DNA of 64,000 bases from Parafrigoribacterium mesophilum (GCF_039652555.1 NZ_JBDJAF010000004.1:121492-185491), one strand, 5' to 3'. Counted from the stretch's first letter, positions 47,092-55,594 are shown. The notes: a model not told the origin generated them from the letters alone. Numbers and translations: made by a program.

Positions 47092-49232
47092 TCGGCCAGG
47101 GCGTCGCGCAGCAGCGAGACCAACGCGTCGAGCTGCACACTGGAGGCCGAGACGACATCTTCGTCCGAGCCGTCCAGGGCTCGGGCGGCAAGGCCCGCCT
47201 TGCTGTCGATCAGTTCGGCGATCTTCGCGTCGATCGTGTGCGCCGCGATGATCCGCCATGCGGTGACCGGTTCGGCCTGCCCGATGCGGTGCACCCGGTC
47301 GATCGCCTGCGCCTGCTCCGCCGAGGTCCAGCTGAGCTCGGCCAGCACCACGTTGGAGGCCGCCTGCAGGTTCAGCCCGACGCCGGCGGCGGTGAGGGAC
47401 GCGACGGCGATCGACACGTCCGGATCCTCGGTGAACGCATCGATCTGCCGCTGCCGGAAGGCGGAGGTCTGGTCGCCGCGGATCGAGATGGACTTCAGGC
47501 CGACCTTGGCGAAGTGCTCTTCCGCGGCATCCATCACGTCGATGTGCTTGGCGAAGAAGACGACCTTGCCGACGCTGCGCGCCAGCTGCGCGGTGTAGTC
47601 CGCGGCCAGCACGGCCTTGGCCTGGCCGATCTTGCGCACCATGGTGAACACGTTCTCACCGGTCTTGGCCGCCTTGGACTCCTCGAGTTCGGCGTGTGCG
47701 ACCACGCGCATCAGGTCCTCGGGGTTGCCGTCGGGCTTGGCGGCGAGCACGCGCTTGTACTTGTCCAGAAGGCGGGCGGTGAGGGCGGCTTCGGCCTGGC
47801 GGATGCTGTTACCCAGGTCGTCGTCGAGTTCGACCGGGATGTCGGCGACCCGGCGGGCCGGGATGTCGGCTGCGACATCCATTTTCTTGCGACGCACGAT
47901 GCCCATCTCGATCACCGCGCGGCGGGCCTCGGCGAAGAAGCCGAAGTCCGCCGGGGTGAGGCCGGTTTCTTCGAGTTTCTCCATGAGCGCCCGGGTGGGT
48001 TTCTTGCCGTCGATCCAGCCCAGGAACTGCCAGATGGCGCGGAAGTCGTCGATGTCGTTGATCAGCGGCGTTCCGGTGAGCGCCATCATCAGAGCGTTGG
48101 GCTGTGCCGCCAGGATGCTCTTGCCCAGCGCCAGCACGTGCTTGGACCGCTCGGACTTGAGGTTCTTGATGAAGTGCGCCTCGTCGACGACCATGCCCTT
48201 GAATCCGAACCGCCCGAGCCAGCCGACGTGCCGGTCGAGCACTTCGTAGTTCACGATGACGACGTCGCTGAAGGCGTCCACGTCGTTGCCGTCGCCGTGC
48301 ACCACCGTTGCGGTGCGCTTGGGCGTCCACAGTTCGACCTCGCGGGCCCAGTTCGTCTTGACCACGTTGGGCACGACCACGAGCAACGGATAGGCGTGGG
48401 CGACGGATGCCGCCAGCAACGCCTGGGCCGTCTTGCCCAGTCCCGGCTCGTCCGCGAGCAGGAAGGTGCGGTGGCCCTTCTTCACTTCGGCCAGCAGCCG
48501 CGCCTGGTGGCGCATCAGGTCGAGGTTGCCCGGCGACTTCAGGGACGTGGCCTCTGGCAGGTGCATCGTGGCGGCTCCCCCGCCTGCCCCGTATTCGAAG
48601 GCGCGGAACAGCGGGTCCAGCAGTTCCCAGTTGCCCAGTCGGCCGATCGTCTTCGGCTTGGGCGGGGCGGCGCTGAAGTCCGGGGCCAGGAACGGATTCG
48701 CCATCTGTGCCTGGCGCACCGATATCGGCACCACCTGCTTTTCGACCTCGGGGGCGATGACCGCCGGCTCCTTGGTGATGATCAGTTCGTCGGGTGAAAG
48801 TTCCACACCCGAGGCGATCAGCATGTCCCGGCGTAGCGTGCGCGCAGCATCCGTGACGGCGGTCTCCTCGGCCAGAAGCTGGATCAGCGAGGTGTCACGG
48901 GCGGCGGTCTTCGCCAGGATGGTGGCCACACCGTCCAGCCGCTTGAGCAGCTCGGTGCGTTCGGCGTCGGTGAGTTCGGCATCCGTTTTGGCGCGGGCCC
49001 GCTCCTCCCGCATGAGCAGCGCGATCACCTGAAACTTGGTGCGGTTGCTCGGCCCCACCTTGCCACGCTCGGCGGCGTTCTCCACTTCCCGCACGGCGCG
49101 GGCGAGCACCGGAATCAGTCCGGTGTCGTCACCGGGACGCGTGTGCCGCTGCGATGACCGCTTCTGCGACGGTCTGCGCTGCGTAGTTGTGCCCTTGCCG
49201 GCGTGCGCCGAACCTTGGCCCGATCGAGCCAT
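47088..49232 (-). CDS. SNF2-family DEAH-box helicase
   Basis: A 714-residue ATP-dependent DNA translocase. The N-terminal 210 residues are charged and helical without known domains. The helicase core has Walker A FLLADEPGLGKTAQALL, motif Ia VVVPNVVKTNWARE, motif II GMVVDEAHFIKN, motif III LTGTPLINDIDDFRAIW, and the C-lobe SNF2 signatures ASLTAAGVGLNLQAASNVVLAE and QAIDRVHRIGQAEPV. No HARP, RING or bromodomain is seen. Bacterial SNF2 proteins act in transcription recovery (RapA-like), recombination or defence; nothing nearby decides which. Confidence 0.92.
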   Translation of the reverse strand: MARSGQGSAHAGKGTTTQRRPSQKRSSQRHTRPGDDTGLIPVLARAVREVENAAERGKVGPSNRTKFQVIALLMREERARAKTDAELTDAERTELLKRLDGVATILAKTAARDTSLIQLLAEETAVTDAARTLRRDMLIASGVELSPDELIITKEPAVIAPEVEKQVVPISVRQAQMANPFLAPDFSAAPPKPKTIGRLGNWELLDPLFRAFEYGAGGGAATMHLPEATSLKSPGNLDLMRHQARLLAEVKKGHRTFLLADEPGLGKTAQALLAASVAHAYPLLVVVPNVVKTNWAREVELWTPKRTATVVHGDGNDVDAFSDVVIVNYEVLDRHVGWLGRFGFKGMVVDEAHFIKNLKSERSKHVLALGKSILAAQPNALMMALTGTPLINDIDDFRAIWQFLGWIDGKKPTRALMEKLEETGLTPADFGFFAEARRAVIEMGIVRRKKMDVAADIPARRVADIPVELDDDLGNSIRQAEAALTARLLDKYKRVLAAKPDGNPEDLMRVVAHAELEESKAAKTGENVFTMVRKIGQAKAVLAADYTAQLARSVGKVVFFAKHIDVMDAAEEHFAKVGLKSISIRGDQTSAFRQRQIDAFTEDPDVSIAVASLTAAGVGLNLQAASNVVLAELSWTSAEQAQAIDRVHRIGQAEPVTAWRIIAAHTIDAKIAELIDSKAGLAARALDGSDEDVVSASSVQLDALVSLLRDALAD

Positions 49233-49481
49233 GCTCCTCCTTGGAATTCGTGCCCCTCATTCCGATGCCGCCCCGCGGTCTGCCGATGCGCTCTGCCAGA
49301 CACGACGCGAACGCCGTGCCGCAAGGTGCGAAATGTTACGAAGCCTGACTCGAGCAACTTGCCAATGGCAAGGTCGAGACGATGAGTGGATCCGTAGGGT
49401 GCACGACTAGTTTAGGCCACGAAACGGCCTTTGTGTGTCGAGTCGGCGGCGAGGAATTCCGCCACCTCCGGAACGGACCGG

Positions 49482-49832
49482 CTAGCGTCGACGGTTGCGG
49501 TCCTCGGGATTGGGCACCTTGACGAAAACGCCCACCACGACGAAGGCTAGGGCCGCGACAAACTGCCCGGCCACCCACCACTGGCCGTGCAGCCCGAGCG
49601 GCCAGACCGGGTTCCACACCACGACGATCGGCACCAGGAGCGCCCACCACCACCACTTCTGGGCCTGGTAGACGAAGACGCAACAGATCAGCGCCAGGAT
49701 GCTGACACCGAACCGGATGTACAGATATCCGTCACTGCCCAACAGAGCCAGTCCCGCCAAAAGCACTATCGCGCCCAGCAACCCGGGAGCCAAGGCTGGG
49801 CGGGTGAAGGCCGGAGTGGGATACGAGGTCAT
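49482..49832 (-). CDS. Small membrane protein
   Basis: A 116-residue protein with four predicted membrane segments (about 15-33, 38-56, 61-80, 86-104) and a short basic tail (DRNRRR). A Trp-rich segment (QKWWWWALLVPIVVVWNPVWPLGL) is distinctive. Function unknown. ATG 49832 is chosen; the 90 codons upstream are antisense to the macrodomain gene. The two divergent starts are only 31 bp apart. Confidence 0.8.
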   Translation of the reverse strand: MTSYPTPAFTRPALAPGLLGAIVLLAGLALLGSDGYLYIRFGVSILALICCVFVYQAQKWWWWALLVPIVVVWNPVWPLGLHGQWWVAGQFVAALAFVVVGVFVKVPNPEDRNRRR

Positions 49833-49839
49833 GGTTACC

Positions 49840-49845
49840 AGAGTA
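49840..49845 (-). promoter_or_regulatory. Putative leaderless -10 of the 116-residue membrane protein gene
   Basis: Minus-strand TACTCT ends 7 nt before ATG 49832. It is back to back with AAGAAT (49852-49857), which ends 6 nt before the divergent macrodomain start. Confidence 0.45.
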
Positions 49846-49863
49846 TGGGGCAAGAATGGGTCG

Positions 49864-50388
49864 GTGACCGAAATCGAAGCGGTGCGCGGGGACATCACGA
49901 CGCAGAGAGTGGATGCCATCGTCAACGCCGCGAACAGCTCGCTGCTGGGCGGCGGGGGCGTCGATGGCGCCATCCATCGTGCCGGCGGGCCCGCGATCCT
50001 GGACGAGTGCCGACAGCTGCGGCGCACCACGCTGGTGGAGGGCTTACCGACCGGGGCCGCCGTCGCCACCACGGCGGGTCGTCTGCCGGCACGCCACGTC
50101 ATCCATACGGTGGGTCCGGTGTGGTCGGCGCACCAGGACCGATCAGCCCTTTTGACCAGTGCCTACCGGGAATCGTTGCGGGTCGCCGACGAGCTGAGTG
50201 CGACCAGCATCGCCTTTCCCGCCGTGTCGGCCGGAGTGTACGGCTGGCCCATGGCCGACGCCGCGAGAATCGCGGTGGCCGCCGTCCGGGCGCACCTGGA
50301 TCGCGGCACCAGCGGACTCACGCTGGTGCGCTTCGTGCTGTTCAGCGATGCGGCGCTGGAGGCGTTCCGCACCGCCCTCAATCAGTAG
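49864..50388 (+). CDS. Macrodomain protein (O-acetyl-ADP-ribose deacetylase-like)
   Basis: A 174-residue stand-alone macrodomain that binds ADP-ribose and may remove it or its acetyl ester. It begins IEAVRGDITTQRVDAIVNAANSSLLGGGGVDGAIHRAGG with the catalytic-loop Asn and Asp, and has HVIHTVGPVW and FPAVSAGVYGWPMADAARIA, the second ADP-ribose loop, as in YmdB-type enzymes. GTG 49864 is chosen because the ATG eight bases earlier reaches a stop within three codons. It is the only ADP-ribose hydrolase candidate in the window, while a DarT-like transferase is at 37026. Confidence 0.92.
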   Translation: MTEIEAVRGDITTQRVDAIVNAANSSLLGGGGVDGAIHRAGGPAILDECRQLRRTTLVEGLPTGAAVATTAGRLPARHVIHTVGPVWSAHQDRSALLTSAYRESLRVADELSATSIAFPAVSAGVYGWPMADAARIAVAAVRAHLDRGTSGLTLVRFVLFSDAALEAFRTALNQ

Positions 50389-51017
50389 CGGGTGGGGTCC
50401 GCGTATCCCTCGACGTTGATCGCCTGAATCGGTCGACTCATCGGCGGCTCGTCGCGCAACCGTTCCAGCGCAGGGCGCAACTCGCCCAGCCAGGCCTCAT
50501 AACCGGCGGGGTTCAGGTGCAGGCGATCGTCGGAGTAAGCCGGGTTCAGCTCGCCGTCTTCGAGTGCCAACGCCGGCCAGAGGTCCAAATACTGCGCCCG
50601 CACCGTCGCCGAGAACTGACGGAGGTGGATGTTGGCGGTCTGGATCTGCTCTGCGAATTCACGCCCGCGCGGCAGGATCGATTGGAGCAGCATCCGTGTA
50701 CCCGGAAGATCACGTCGCAAGTCCACCAGGATCGATTGGATGTTGCGCACCAAGTGCTCCACCGTCTGCCGGGTCGCGAGATCGTTCGTTCCGACCAGCA
50801 GCAAGATCTCGTCCGGAGCCGCCGCGACGACCTCGCCGAGTCGCGCCAGCACGCCGTCGGTCGTGTCGCCGCCCCGCCCGAGATTGTGAACGTTGGCGTC
50901 GGGAAACCATTCCGACCAGTGGCCGTCTTCGGTCAGGCTGTCGCCGAGAAAGACCATGGTGCGCTCGCCGCGCGCTGAATCGGATGCGTGAAATTCGGTG
51001 GCGTGGGACTCGGGCAT
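50382..51017 (-). CDS. SGNH/GDSL-type esterase
   Basis: A 211-residue hydrolase. Block I MVFLGDSLTEDGHW has the nucleophile Ser, block II NLGRGGDTTDG the Gly, block III LLLVGTNDLATRQT the Asn, and block V DRLHLNPAGYEAWL the Asp-His pair. No signal peptide. Substrate unknown, probably an acyl ester or acetylated sugar. GAGGAGG lies 7 nt before ATG 51017. Its stop overlaps the macrodomain gene end by 7 bp. Confidence 0.9.
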   Translation of the reverse strand: MPESHATEFHASDSARGERTMVFLGDSLTEDGHWSEWFPDANVHNLGRGGDTTDGVLARLGEVVAAAPDEILLLVGTNDLATRQTVEHLVRNIQSILVDLRRDLPGTRMLLQSILPRGREFAEQIQTANIHLRQFSATVRAQYLDLWPALALEDGELNPAYSDDRLHLNPAGYEAWLGELRPALERLRDEPPMSRPIQAINVEGYADPTRY

Positions 51018-51115
51018 GCGCGACCTCCTCGGTCTTCCATCATGCGTTGCCGCCCTGGGAATCGCTAGAGAGGCAACCTTCACAAGCTATCAGTACGTCG
51101 TTTCTTCACCACCGT

Positions 51116-51964
51116 TCACCAGCTCTGGTGCCTGCCCCAGCTCCCTCCGCGGACCGACCTGAAGATGAAGATGACCGCTGCTGCCAGTGCCAGGCCCAGG
51201 AGGGTGATGGCCCCCGCGGGGTTGCCGTCCACCTGACTGGCCCTGGCGCTTCTGAGGTCGTTCGTCGCATCCGGTGCGGGTGCGATGCTGGGTGATGGAT
51301 CGCCGAAGGACACGTCGTTCGGTTCCTCGGCGAGCGAGGCCTGCGGCAGCTCCGACTGCGGCGTCGAAGTAGGCGTCGGTGTCGGTGTGGGAGTGGGGGT
51401 GGCCGCGTGGGTGCGCGGGGGTGCCGCGGGGATGGGGCTGGGCGCGGGAGTTGTTGGTGGAGCAGGGGCCGGAGCAGTAGTGGAAGGCATCGCCGGGGCG
51501 GATGTGGCCCGGGCCGGATACTTTGCGAAGTCCTCCACGCCCCAGGTGGTGCCGTTCACGCTGATGAAGGCAATGCCGATGTCGGTGTAGTCGCCGAGGA
51601 TATTGGCACGGTGTCCTGCGGAGTTCATCCAGTCCGAGTGCATCCGCTGGGCGGTCGGTTGTCCCTGGGCGACGTTCTCAGCAGCGGCGGTCCACCCTGC
51701 GGGGATTTGGCTGGAAAAACTCGGGTTGTGCTTCATGGTGCCGCTTGCCGCCATCTGGTTGGCCCAGTTCACCGCGACCGCCTCGATACTCGGGTTCCTG
51801 GCCAGTGCGGGCAGACCGTTGGCCGCGCGTTCCTGGTTGACCAGCGCGTACAGCGAGTCGGCCGGAGCGGCCGACGCCGGAGCAGACAGCCCCGTCACCG
51901 CGAACGCCGCCAGGAGCAGCGTCACGATGCTCAGTGCCAGCTTTCTCAGTGCCAGCCTTCTCAT
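51116..51964 (-). CDS. Secreted CAP/SCP-domain protein with C-terminal membrane anchor
   Basis: A 282-residue exported protein. A signal peptide (MRRLALRKLALSIVTLLLAAFAVTGLSAPASA) precedes the CAP domain (about 38-150): NQERAANGLPALARNPSIEAVAVNWANQM, KHNPSFSSQIPAGWTAAAENVAQG and MNSAGHRANILGDYTDIGIAF. A long Pro/Thr/Ala linker including a PT repeat follows, then a C-terminal membrane helix (ITLLGLALAAAVIFIF) and basic tail. CAP proteins bind lipids or act on the cell envelope; function here is unknown. TACGGT ends 6 nt before ATG 51964. Confidence 0.92.
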   Translation of the reverse strand: MRRLALRKLALSIVTLLLAAFAVTGLSAPASAAPADSLYALVNQERAANGLPALARNPSIEAVAVNWANQMAASGTMKHNPSFSSQIPAGWTAAAENVAQGQPTAQRMHSDWMNSAGHRANILGDYTDIGIAFISVNGTTWGVEDFAKYPARATSAPAMPSTTAPAPAPPTTPAPSPIPAAPPRTHAATPTPTPTPTPTSTPQSELPQASLAEEPNDVSFGDPSPSIAPAPDATNDLRSARASQVDGNPAGAITLLGLALAAAVIFIFRSVRGGSWGRHQSW

Positions 51965-51970
51965 CGCACC

Positions 51971-51976
51971 ACCGTA
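51971..51976 (-). promoter_or_regulatory. Putative leaderless -10 of the CAP protein gene
   Basis: Minus-strand TACGGT ends 6 nt before ATG 51964. Confidence 0.5.
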
Positions 51977-52021
51977 CAAGACGGGTTCCGACAAACCCCT
52001 GTGCGCCCGTTTTTCTGTGCG

Positions 52022-52103
52022 CCCGTTTCAAGGAGTTTCTGTGTCCGGCATCCGTCTGGCCCGGTGGGTGTGCCCGGCTGTGACAGTTTCTCCGTGAAAC
52101 GGG
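52022..52103. repeat. 82-bp palindromic element, copy 4
   Basis: Left arm has CAAGG for CACGG, like the mirror image of copy 2; the right arm is less well matched (CAGTTTCTCCGTGAAACGGG). A partial extra left end (GCGCCCGTTTTTCTGT, 52004-52019) lies just before it. Confidence 0.9.
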
Positions 52104-52132
52104 ATGCGGGTCGGCGGCCGGGAGGGCGGCCA

Positions 52133-52154
52133 GGGACGGGAGGGGCGGGAGGGG
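52133..52154 (+). other. G-quadruplex-prone tract near palindrome copy 4
   Basis: Four runs of three or four G with loops of one or two bases: GGGACGGGAGGGGCGGGA then GGGG. It lies 29 bp beyond copy 4, on the same side, relative to element orientation, as the tract beside copy 2. Confidence 0.6.
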
Positions 52155-52169
52155 CGGAGCGGCGGAGGG

Positions 52170-53024
52170 CTAGAGGAGGCCCTTCGGATGCCAGACTGTC
52201 TTGGTTTCGGTGAAGAAGGTGATCCGGTGCACCGACGGGGCGGGGATGCCGGGCTCCGGCGGCAGCACCCGCTTCAGCGTGTCGGCCGCCGCGATCTGCA
52301 GGTCGATCCAGTCCAACTGCTCTGCGCCGGCCAGGTCCAGGGCGTTGACATCGGCATGGCTGGCCAGCCAGGGGGCGATCTCGGCCGGTGAACCGGTGAG
52401 GATGTTCACCACTCCGGCCGGCACGTCGCTGGTGGCGAGGATCTCGCTCAGGCTGATCCCGCTCAGTGGCAGCGTCTCGCTCGCCAGCACCACGGCGGTG
52501 TTGCCGCTGACCAGCACCGGCGCCAGAACGCTGACCAGGCCGAGCAGCGATGACTGCTGCGGGGCGATCACCGCGACGACACCGGTGGGCTCCGGCGTGG
52601 AGATGTTGAAGTAGGGCCCGGCGACCGGGTTGGTGTTGCCGGTCACCTGAACGTACTTGTCGGCCCAGCCGGCGTACCAGACCCAGACGTCGATGGCGGC
52701 GTCGACCTGCCGCTGCGCCTCGGCCTCCGACACGCCCTCGCCGGCGCGGATCTCCGAGACGAACTGGGCCCGACGACCCTCGAGTAGCTCGGCGATGCGG
52801 TACAGCACCTGCCCGCGGTTGTATGCGGTGGCGCCCGACCAGCCGGAGAGCGCCGCACGGGCCGCGCGCACGGCGTCACGGGCATCCTTGCGGGACCCCT
52901 TGGCCGCATTGGCGAGGAAGGCGCCCTGCTTGGTAACGACCTCGTAGACGCGGCCGGATTCACTGCGTGGAAACGCGCCGCCGATGTAGAGCTTGTAGGT
53001 CTTGGCGACCGCCAGGCGGGTCAC
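52170..53024 (-). CDS. Truncated aldehyde dehydrogenase-family protein lacking the catalytic domain
   Basis: A 284-residue protein equal to roughly the N-terminal NAD-binding part of an aldehyde dehydrogenase: YIGGAFPRSESGRVYEVV, YNRGQVLYRIAELLEGRR and GVVAVIAPQQSSLLGLVSVLAPVLVSGNTAVVLAS. It ends before the catalytic Cys region, and the DNA after the stop holds no continuation in any frame, so it is not a simple frameshift. GTG 53024 overlaps the stop of the full-length dehydrogenase (GTGA), implying coupled translation. I recall the same deoC-long-short order in other actinobacteria, so it may be a structural partner. Confidence 0.85.
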   Translation of the reverse strand: MTRLAVAKTYKLYIGGAFPRSESGRVYEVVTKQGAFLANAAKGSRKDARDAVRAARAALSGWSGATAYNRGQVLYRIAELLEGRRAQFVSEIRAGEGVSEAEAQRQVDAAIDVWVWYAGWADKYVQVTGNTNPVAGPYFNISTPEPTGVVAVIAPQQSSLLGLVSVLAPVLVSGNTAVVLASETLPLSGISLSEILATSDVPAGVVNILTGSPAEIAPWLASHADVNALDLAGAEQLDWIDLQIAAADTLKRVLPPEPGIPAPSVHRITFFTETKTVWHPKGLL

Positions 53025-54538
53025 TTACGAGCCCCCTTCGTGGCGGTGCGGCGTTTGCGCGCGGTGGGGGTCTCGACAGGCTCGACCACCGGTATGACCT
53101 CCGAGCGGGCCTGCAGGTAGGCGGCAAGGCCGTGCCTGCCGCCCTCGCGACCGTAGCCGGACTCCTTGTACCCGCCGAACGGGCTGGACGGATCGAACCG
53201 GTTGAACGTGTTCGCCCAGACCACGCCCGCCTTCAGCTTGTCCGCGACGGCGAGGATGCGGCTGCCCTTGTCGGTCCAGATCCCAGCAGAGAGCCCGTAC
53301 GGCGTGTTATTCGCCTTCGCGACCGCCTCGGCCGGGGTGCGGAACGTCAGCACCGACAGCACCGGGCCGAAGATCTCCTCCCGGGCGATCCGGTGGCTGG
53401 TGGACACCCCGGTGAAGATGGTCGGGGCGAACCAGAAGCCCTTGTCCGGGATGACGCACTCCGCGCTCCAGCGGTCCGCGCCCTCCGCCTCGCCGACATC
53501 CGACAGCGTTCGGATGCGGTCCAGCTGCGCGCGCGAGTTGATCGCGCCGATGTCGGTGTTCTTGTCCAGCGGGTCGCCCATCCGCAGCGTGGACAGCCGC
53601 TGCTTCAGGCGGCTGATCACCTCGTCGTGCACGTTCTCCTGCACGAGCAACCGCGACCCGGCGCAGCAGACGTGCCCCTGGTTGAAGAAGATGCCGTTCA
53701 CGATGCCCTCGATCGCCTGGTCCATCGGTGCGTCGTCGAACACGATGTTCGCCGCCTTGCCGCCGAGCTCCAGGGTGATCTTCTTACCGGATCCGGCGGT
53801 GGATTTCGCGATCGCTCGCCCCACCGCGGTGGAGCCGGTGAAGGCGACCTTGTTCACATCCGGATGGTTGACCAGCGCCGACCCGGTGTCTCCGGCGCCG
53901 GTGATGATGTTGACGACGCCGGCCGGCAGGTCGGCCTGCTGCAGGATCTCCGCGAAGATCAGCGCGGACAGCGGCGTGGTCTCGGCCGGCTTGATCACGA
54001 CGGTGTTGCCCGCGGCGAGCGCCGGCGCGATCTTCCAGGCCAGCATCATGAGCGGGAAGTTCCACGGGATGACCTGCGCGGCCACGCCGAGCGAGCGCGG
54101 GGCGGCGCCCAGTCCTGCGTAGTCCAGCTTGTCGGCCCATCCGGCGTAGTAGAAGAACCAGGCTGCGACCATGGGGACGTCGACGTCGCGGCTCTCCTTG
54201 ATCGGTTTGCCGTTGTCCAGGCTCTCGGCCACCGCCAGTTCCCTGGTGCGCTCCTGCACCAGCCGGGCGATGCGGAACAGGTATTTGCCGCGGTCGGAGC
54301 CGGACATCCGCGACCAGGTGCTCTCGTAGGCGCGTCGGGCGGCCGCGACGGCGGTGTCGACATCCTGTGCGTTCGCGTAGGCGATCTCGGCGATCGGGGA
54401 CTCGTCGGCCGGGGAGATGGTCGTGAACGGTGTGCCGTGACCGTCGACGAAGTCGCCGTCGATGAACAGGCCGTAACTCTTCTTCAGGTGCAGGATCGAG
54501 CGCGACTCGGGGGCCGGTGCGTAGTCGAGAAAGGTCAT
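53021..54538 (-). CDS. Aldehyde dehydrogenase
   Basis: NAD(P)-dependent oxidation of an aldehyde to its acid, 505 residues. QVIPWNFPLMMLAWKIAPALAAGNTVVIKPAE forms the cofactor site, ITLELGGKAANIVFDD carries the general-base Glu, and FNQGHVCCAGSRLLVQ the catalytic Cys. WANTFNRFDPSSPFGGYKESGYGREGG is at the C-terminal third. The tail VVEPVETPTARKRR is encoded by a dispersed repeat rather than the usual fold. It follows deoC by 60 bp, so the substrate is probably acetaldehyde released from deoxyribose-5-phosphate. Confidence 0.93.
   Translation of the reverse strand: MTFLDYAPAPESRSILHLKKSYGLFIDGDFVDGHGTPFTTISPADESPIAEIAYANAQDVDTAVAAARRAYESTWSRMSGSDRGKYLFRIARLVQERTRELAVAESLDNGKPIKESRDVDVPMVAAWFFYYAGWADKLDYAGLGAAPRSLGVAAQVIPWNFPLMMLAWKIAPALAAGNTVVIKPAETTPLSALIFAEILQQADLPAGVVNIITGAGDTGSALVNHPDVNKVAFTGSTAVGRAIAKSTAGSGKKITLELGGKAANIVFDDAPMDQAIEGIVNGIFFNQGHVCCAGSRLLVQENVHDEVISRLKQRLSTLRMGDPLDKNTDIGAINSRAQLDRIRTLSDVGEAEGADRWSAECVIPDKGFWFAPTIFTGVSTSHRIAREEIFGPVLSVLTFRTPAEAVAKANNTPYGLSAGIWTDKGSRILAVADKLKAGVVWANTFNRFDPSSPFGGYKESGYGREGGRHGLAAYLQARSEVIPVVEPVETPTARKRRTATKGARK
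53065..53092. repeat. 28-bp dispersed repeat (VVEPVETP-type), copy in CDS
   Basis: TGGGGGTCTCGACAGGCTCG then ACCACCGG; 27 of 28 bases match 54561-54588. Read on the minus strand it encodes PVVEPVETP at the end of the dehydrogenase. Confidence 0.85.
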
Positions 54539-54560
54539 TAAGTTACTCCTTGTGAAGTTG

Positions 54561-54588
54561 TGGGGGTCTCGACAAGCTCGACCACCGG
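54561..54588. repeat. 28-bp dispersed repeat, copy upstream of aldehyde dehydrogenase
   Basis: Same orientation as the copy at 53065-53092, located between deoC and the dehydrogenase start. Confidence 0.85.
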
Positions 54589-54598
54589 GTAGGGGCGG

Positions 54599-55594
54599 CT
54601 AGTCGATCGTCACGTAGTCGGCGCCGCTGTAGTGTCCGGATTTTGCCTTCTGCCGTTGCAGCAGCACATCGTTGAGCAAGCTGGAGGCGCCGAACCGGAA
54701 CAGACCGGGCTGCAGCCACTCCTCGCCCGCTGTCTCCGCCACCGTCACCAGATACTTGATCGCATCCTTCGAACTGCGGATGCCGCCGGCCGGCTTCACC
54801 CCGATCTTCTCTCCGGTGAGGCGGTACCAATCGGTCACCACCTGAAGCATCAGCAGCGTCACCGGCAGCGTCGCCGCCGGTGACACCTTGCCGGTGGAGG
54901 TCTTGATGAAATCGGCTCCGGCGAGAATCGCCAGCCAGGAGGCGCGCCGCACGTTGTCGTAGGTGTTCAACTCCCCCGTTTCCAGGATCACCTTCAGGTG
55001 CGCGTAGCTTCCATCGTCCCTGCGGCAAGCCTCCTTGACCGCGACGATCTGGTCGAACACGACGCCGTACCGGCCGGAGAGGAACGCGCCGCGGTCGATG
55101 ACCATGTCAATTTCGTCGGCGCCGTTCCGCACGGCGTCCTCGACGTCGGCGAGTTTCACGGCCAGTGACGCCCGGCCGCTGGGGAACGCGGTGGCGACCG
55201 CGGCGATACGGATGCCGTTCGCACTGTGCGCAGAACCCAGCGCCTCGAGCGCGTATGGGACCATGTCGCCGTACACGCAGACCGCGGCGACCCGCGGCGT
55301 CGAGGGATCCGACGGGTCGGGGCTGATCGCCTTGGCGGCCAGGGAGCGCACCTTTCCCGGGGTATCAGCGCCCTCCAGGGTGGTCAGGTCGATGAGGGAA
55401 ATGATTGTGTCCAGTGCCCAGGCCTTGGACGTGGTCTTGATCGACCGGGTGCCCAGCGCAGCGGCGCGCGCCTCAAGCCCCACCGCATCCACCCCAGGCA
55501 ATCCCTCGAGGTGGAGCTTCAGGCTCTTTTCGGTGAGGTCGGCACCGATCAACTGCACGGCGCGTTGCGCCGGGGCGAGAGCGATGTGATTCAT
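54599..55594 (-). CDS. deoC: Deoxyribose-phosphate aldolase
   Basis: Splits 2-deoxyribose-5-phosphate into glyceraldehyde-3-phosphate and acetaldehyde. The 331-residue protein is of the longer actinobacterial/eukaryotic type. The Schiff-base Lys is in GADFIKTSTGKVSPAATL, the second essential Lys in EKIGVKPAGGIRSSKDAI, and the Asp in NGADEIDMVIDRGAFLSG. It leads an operon with the full and truncated aldehyde dehydrogenases, which would oxidise the acetaldehyde. ATG 55594 has GGAAGG about 13 nt upstream. No nucleoside phosphorylase or deoR is in the window. Confidence 0.94.
   Translation of the reverse strand: MNHIALAPAQRAVQLIGADLTEKSLKLHLEGLPGVDAVGLEARAAALGTRSIKTTSKAWALDTIISLIDLTTLEGADTPGKVRSLAAKAISPDPSDPSTPRVAAVCVYGDMVPYALEALGSAHSANGIRIAAVATAFPSGRASLAVKLADVEDAVRNGADEIDMVIDRGAFLSGRYGVVFDQIVAVKEACRRDDGSYAHLKVILETGELNTYDNVRRASWLAILAGADFIKTSTGKVSPAATLPVTLLMLQVVTDWYRLTGEKIGVKPAGGIRSSKDAIKYLVTVAETAGEEWLQPGLFRFGASSLLNDVLLQRQKAKSGHYSGADYVTID

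Noticed and set aside
49415..49433. Rho-independent terminator AGGCC-ACGAAAC-GGCCT followed by TTG
   Set aside because: Stem of only 5 bp, no real T-run, and it lies upstream of, not after, the neighbouring minus-strand gene.
13880..52103. CRISPR array from the four similar repeats
   Set aside because: Copies are kilobases apart, palindromic over 82 bp and not regularly spaced; no cas genes.
52170..53024. Calling the short aldehyde dehydrogenase a frameshifted pseudogene
   Set aside because: No coding continuation follows in any frame, the start is tightly coupled to the upstream gene, and I recall the same arrangement elsewhere.
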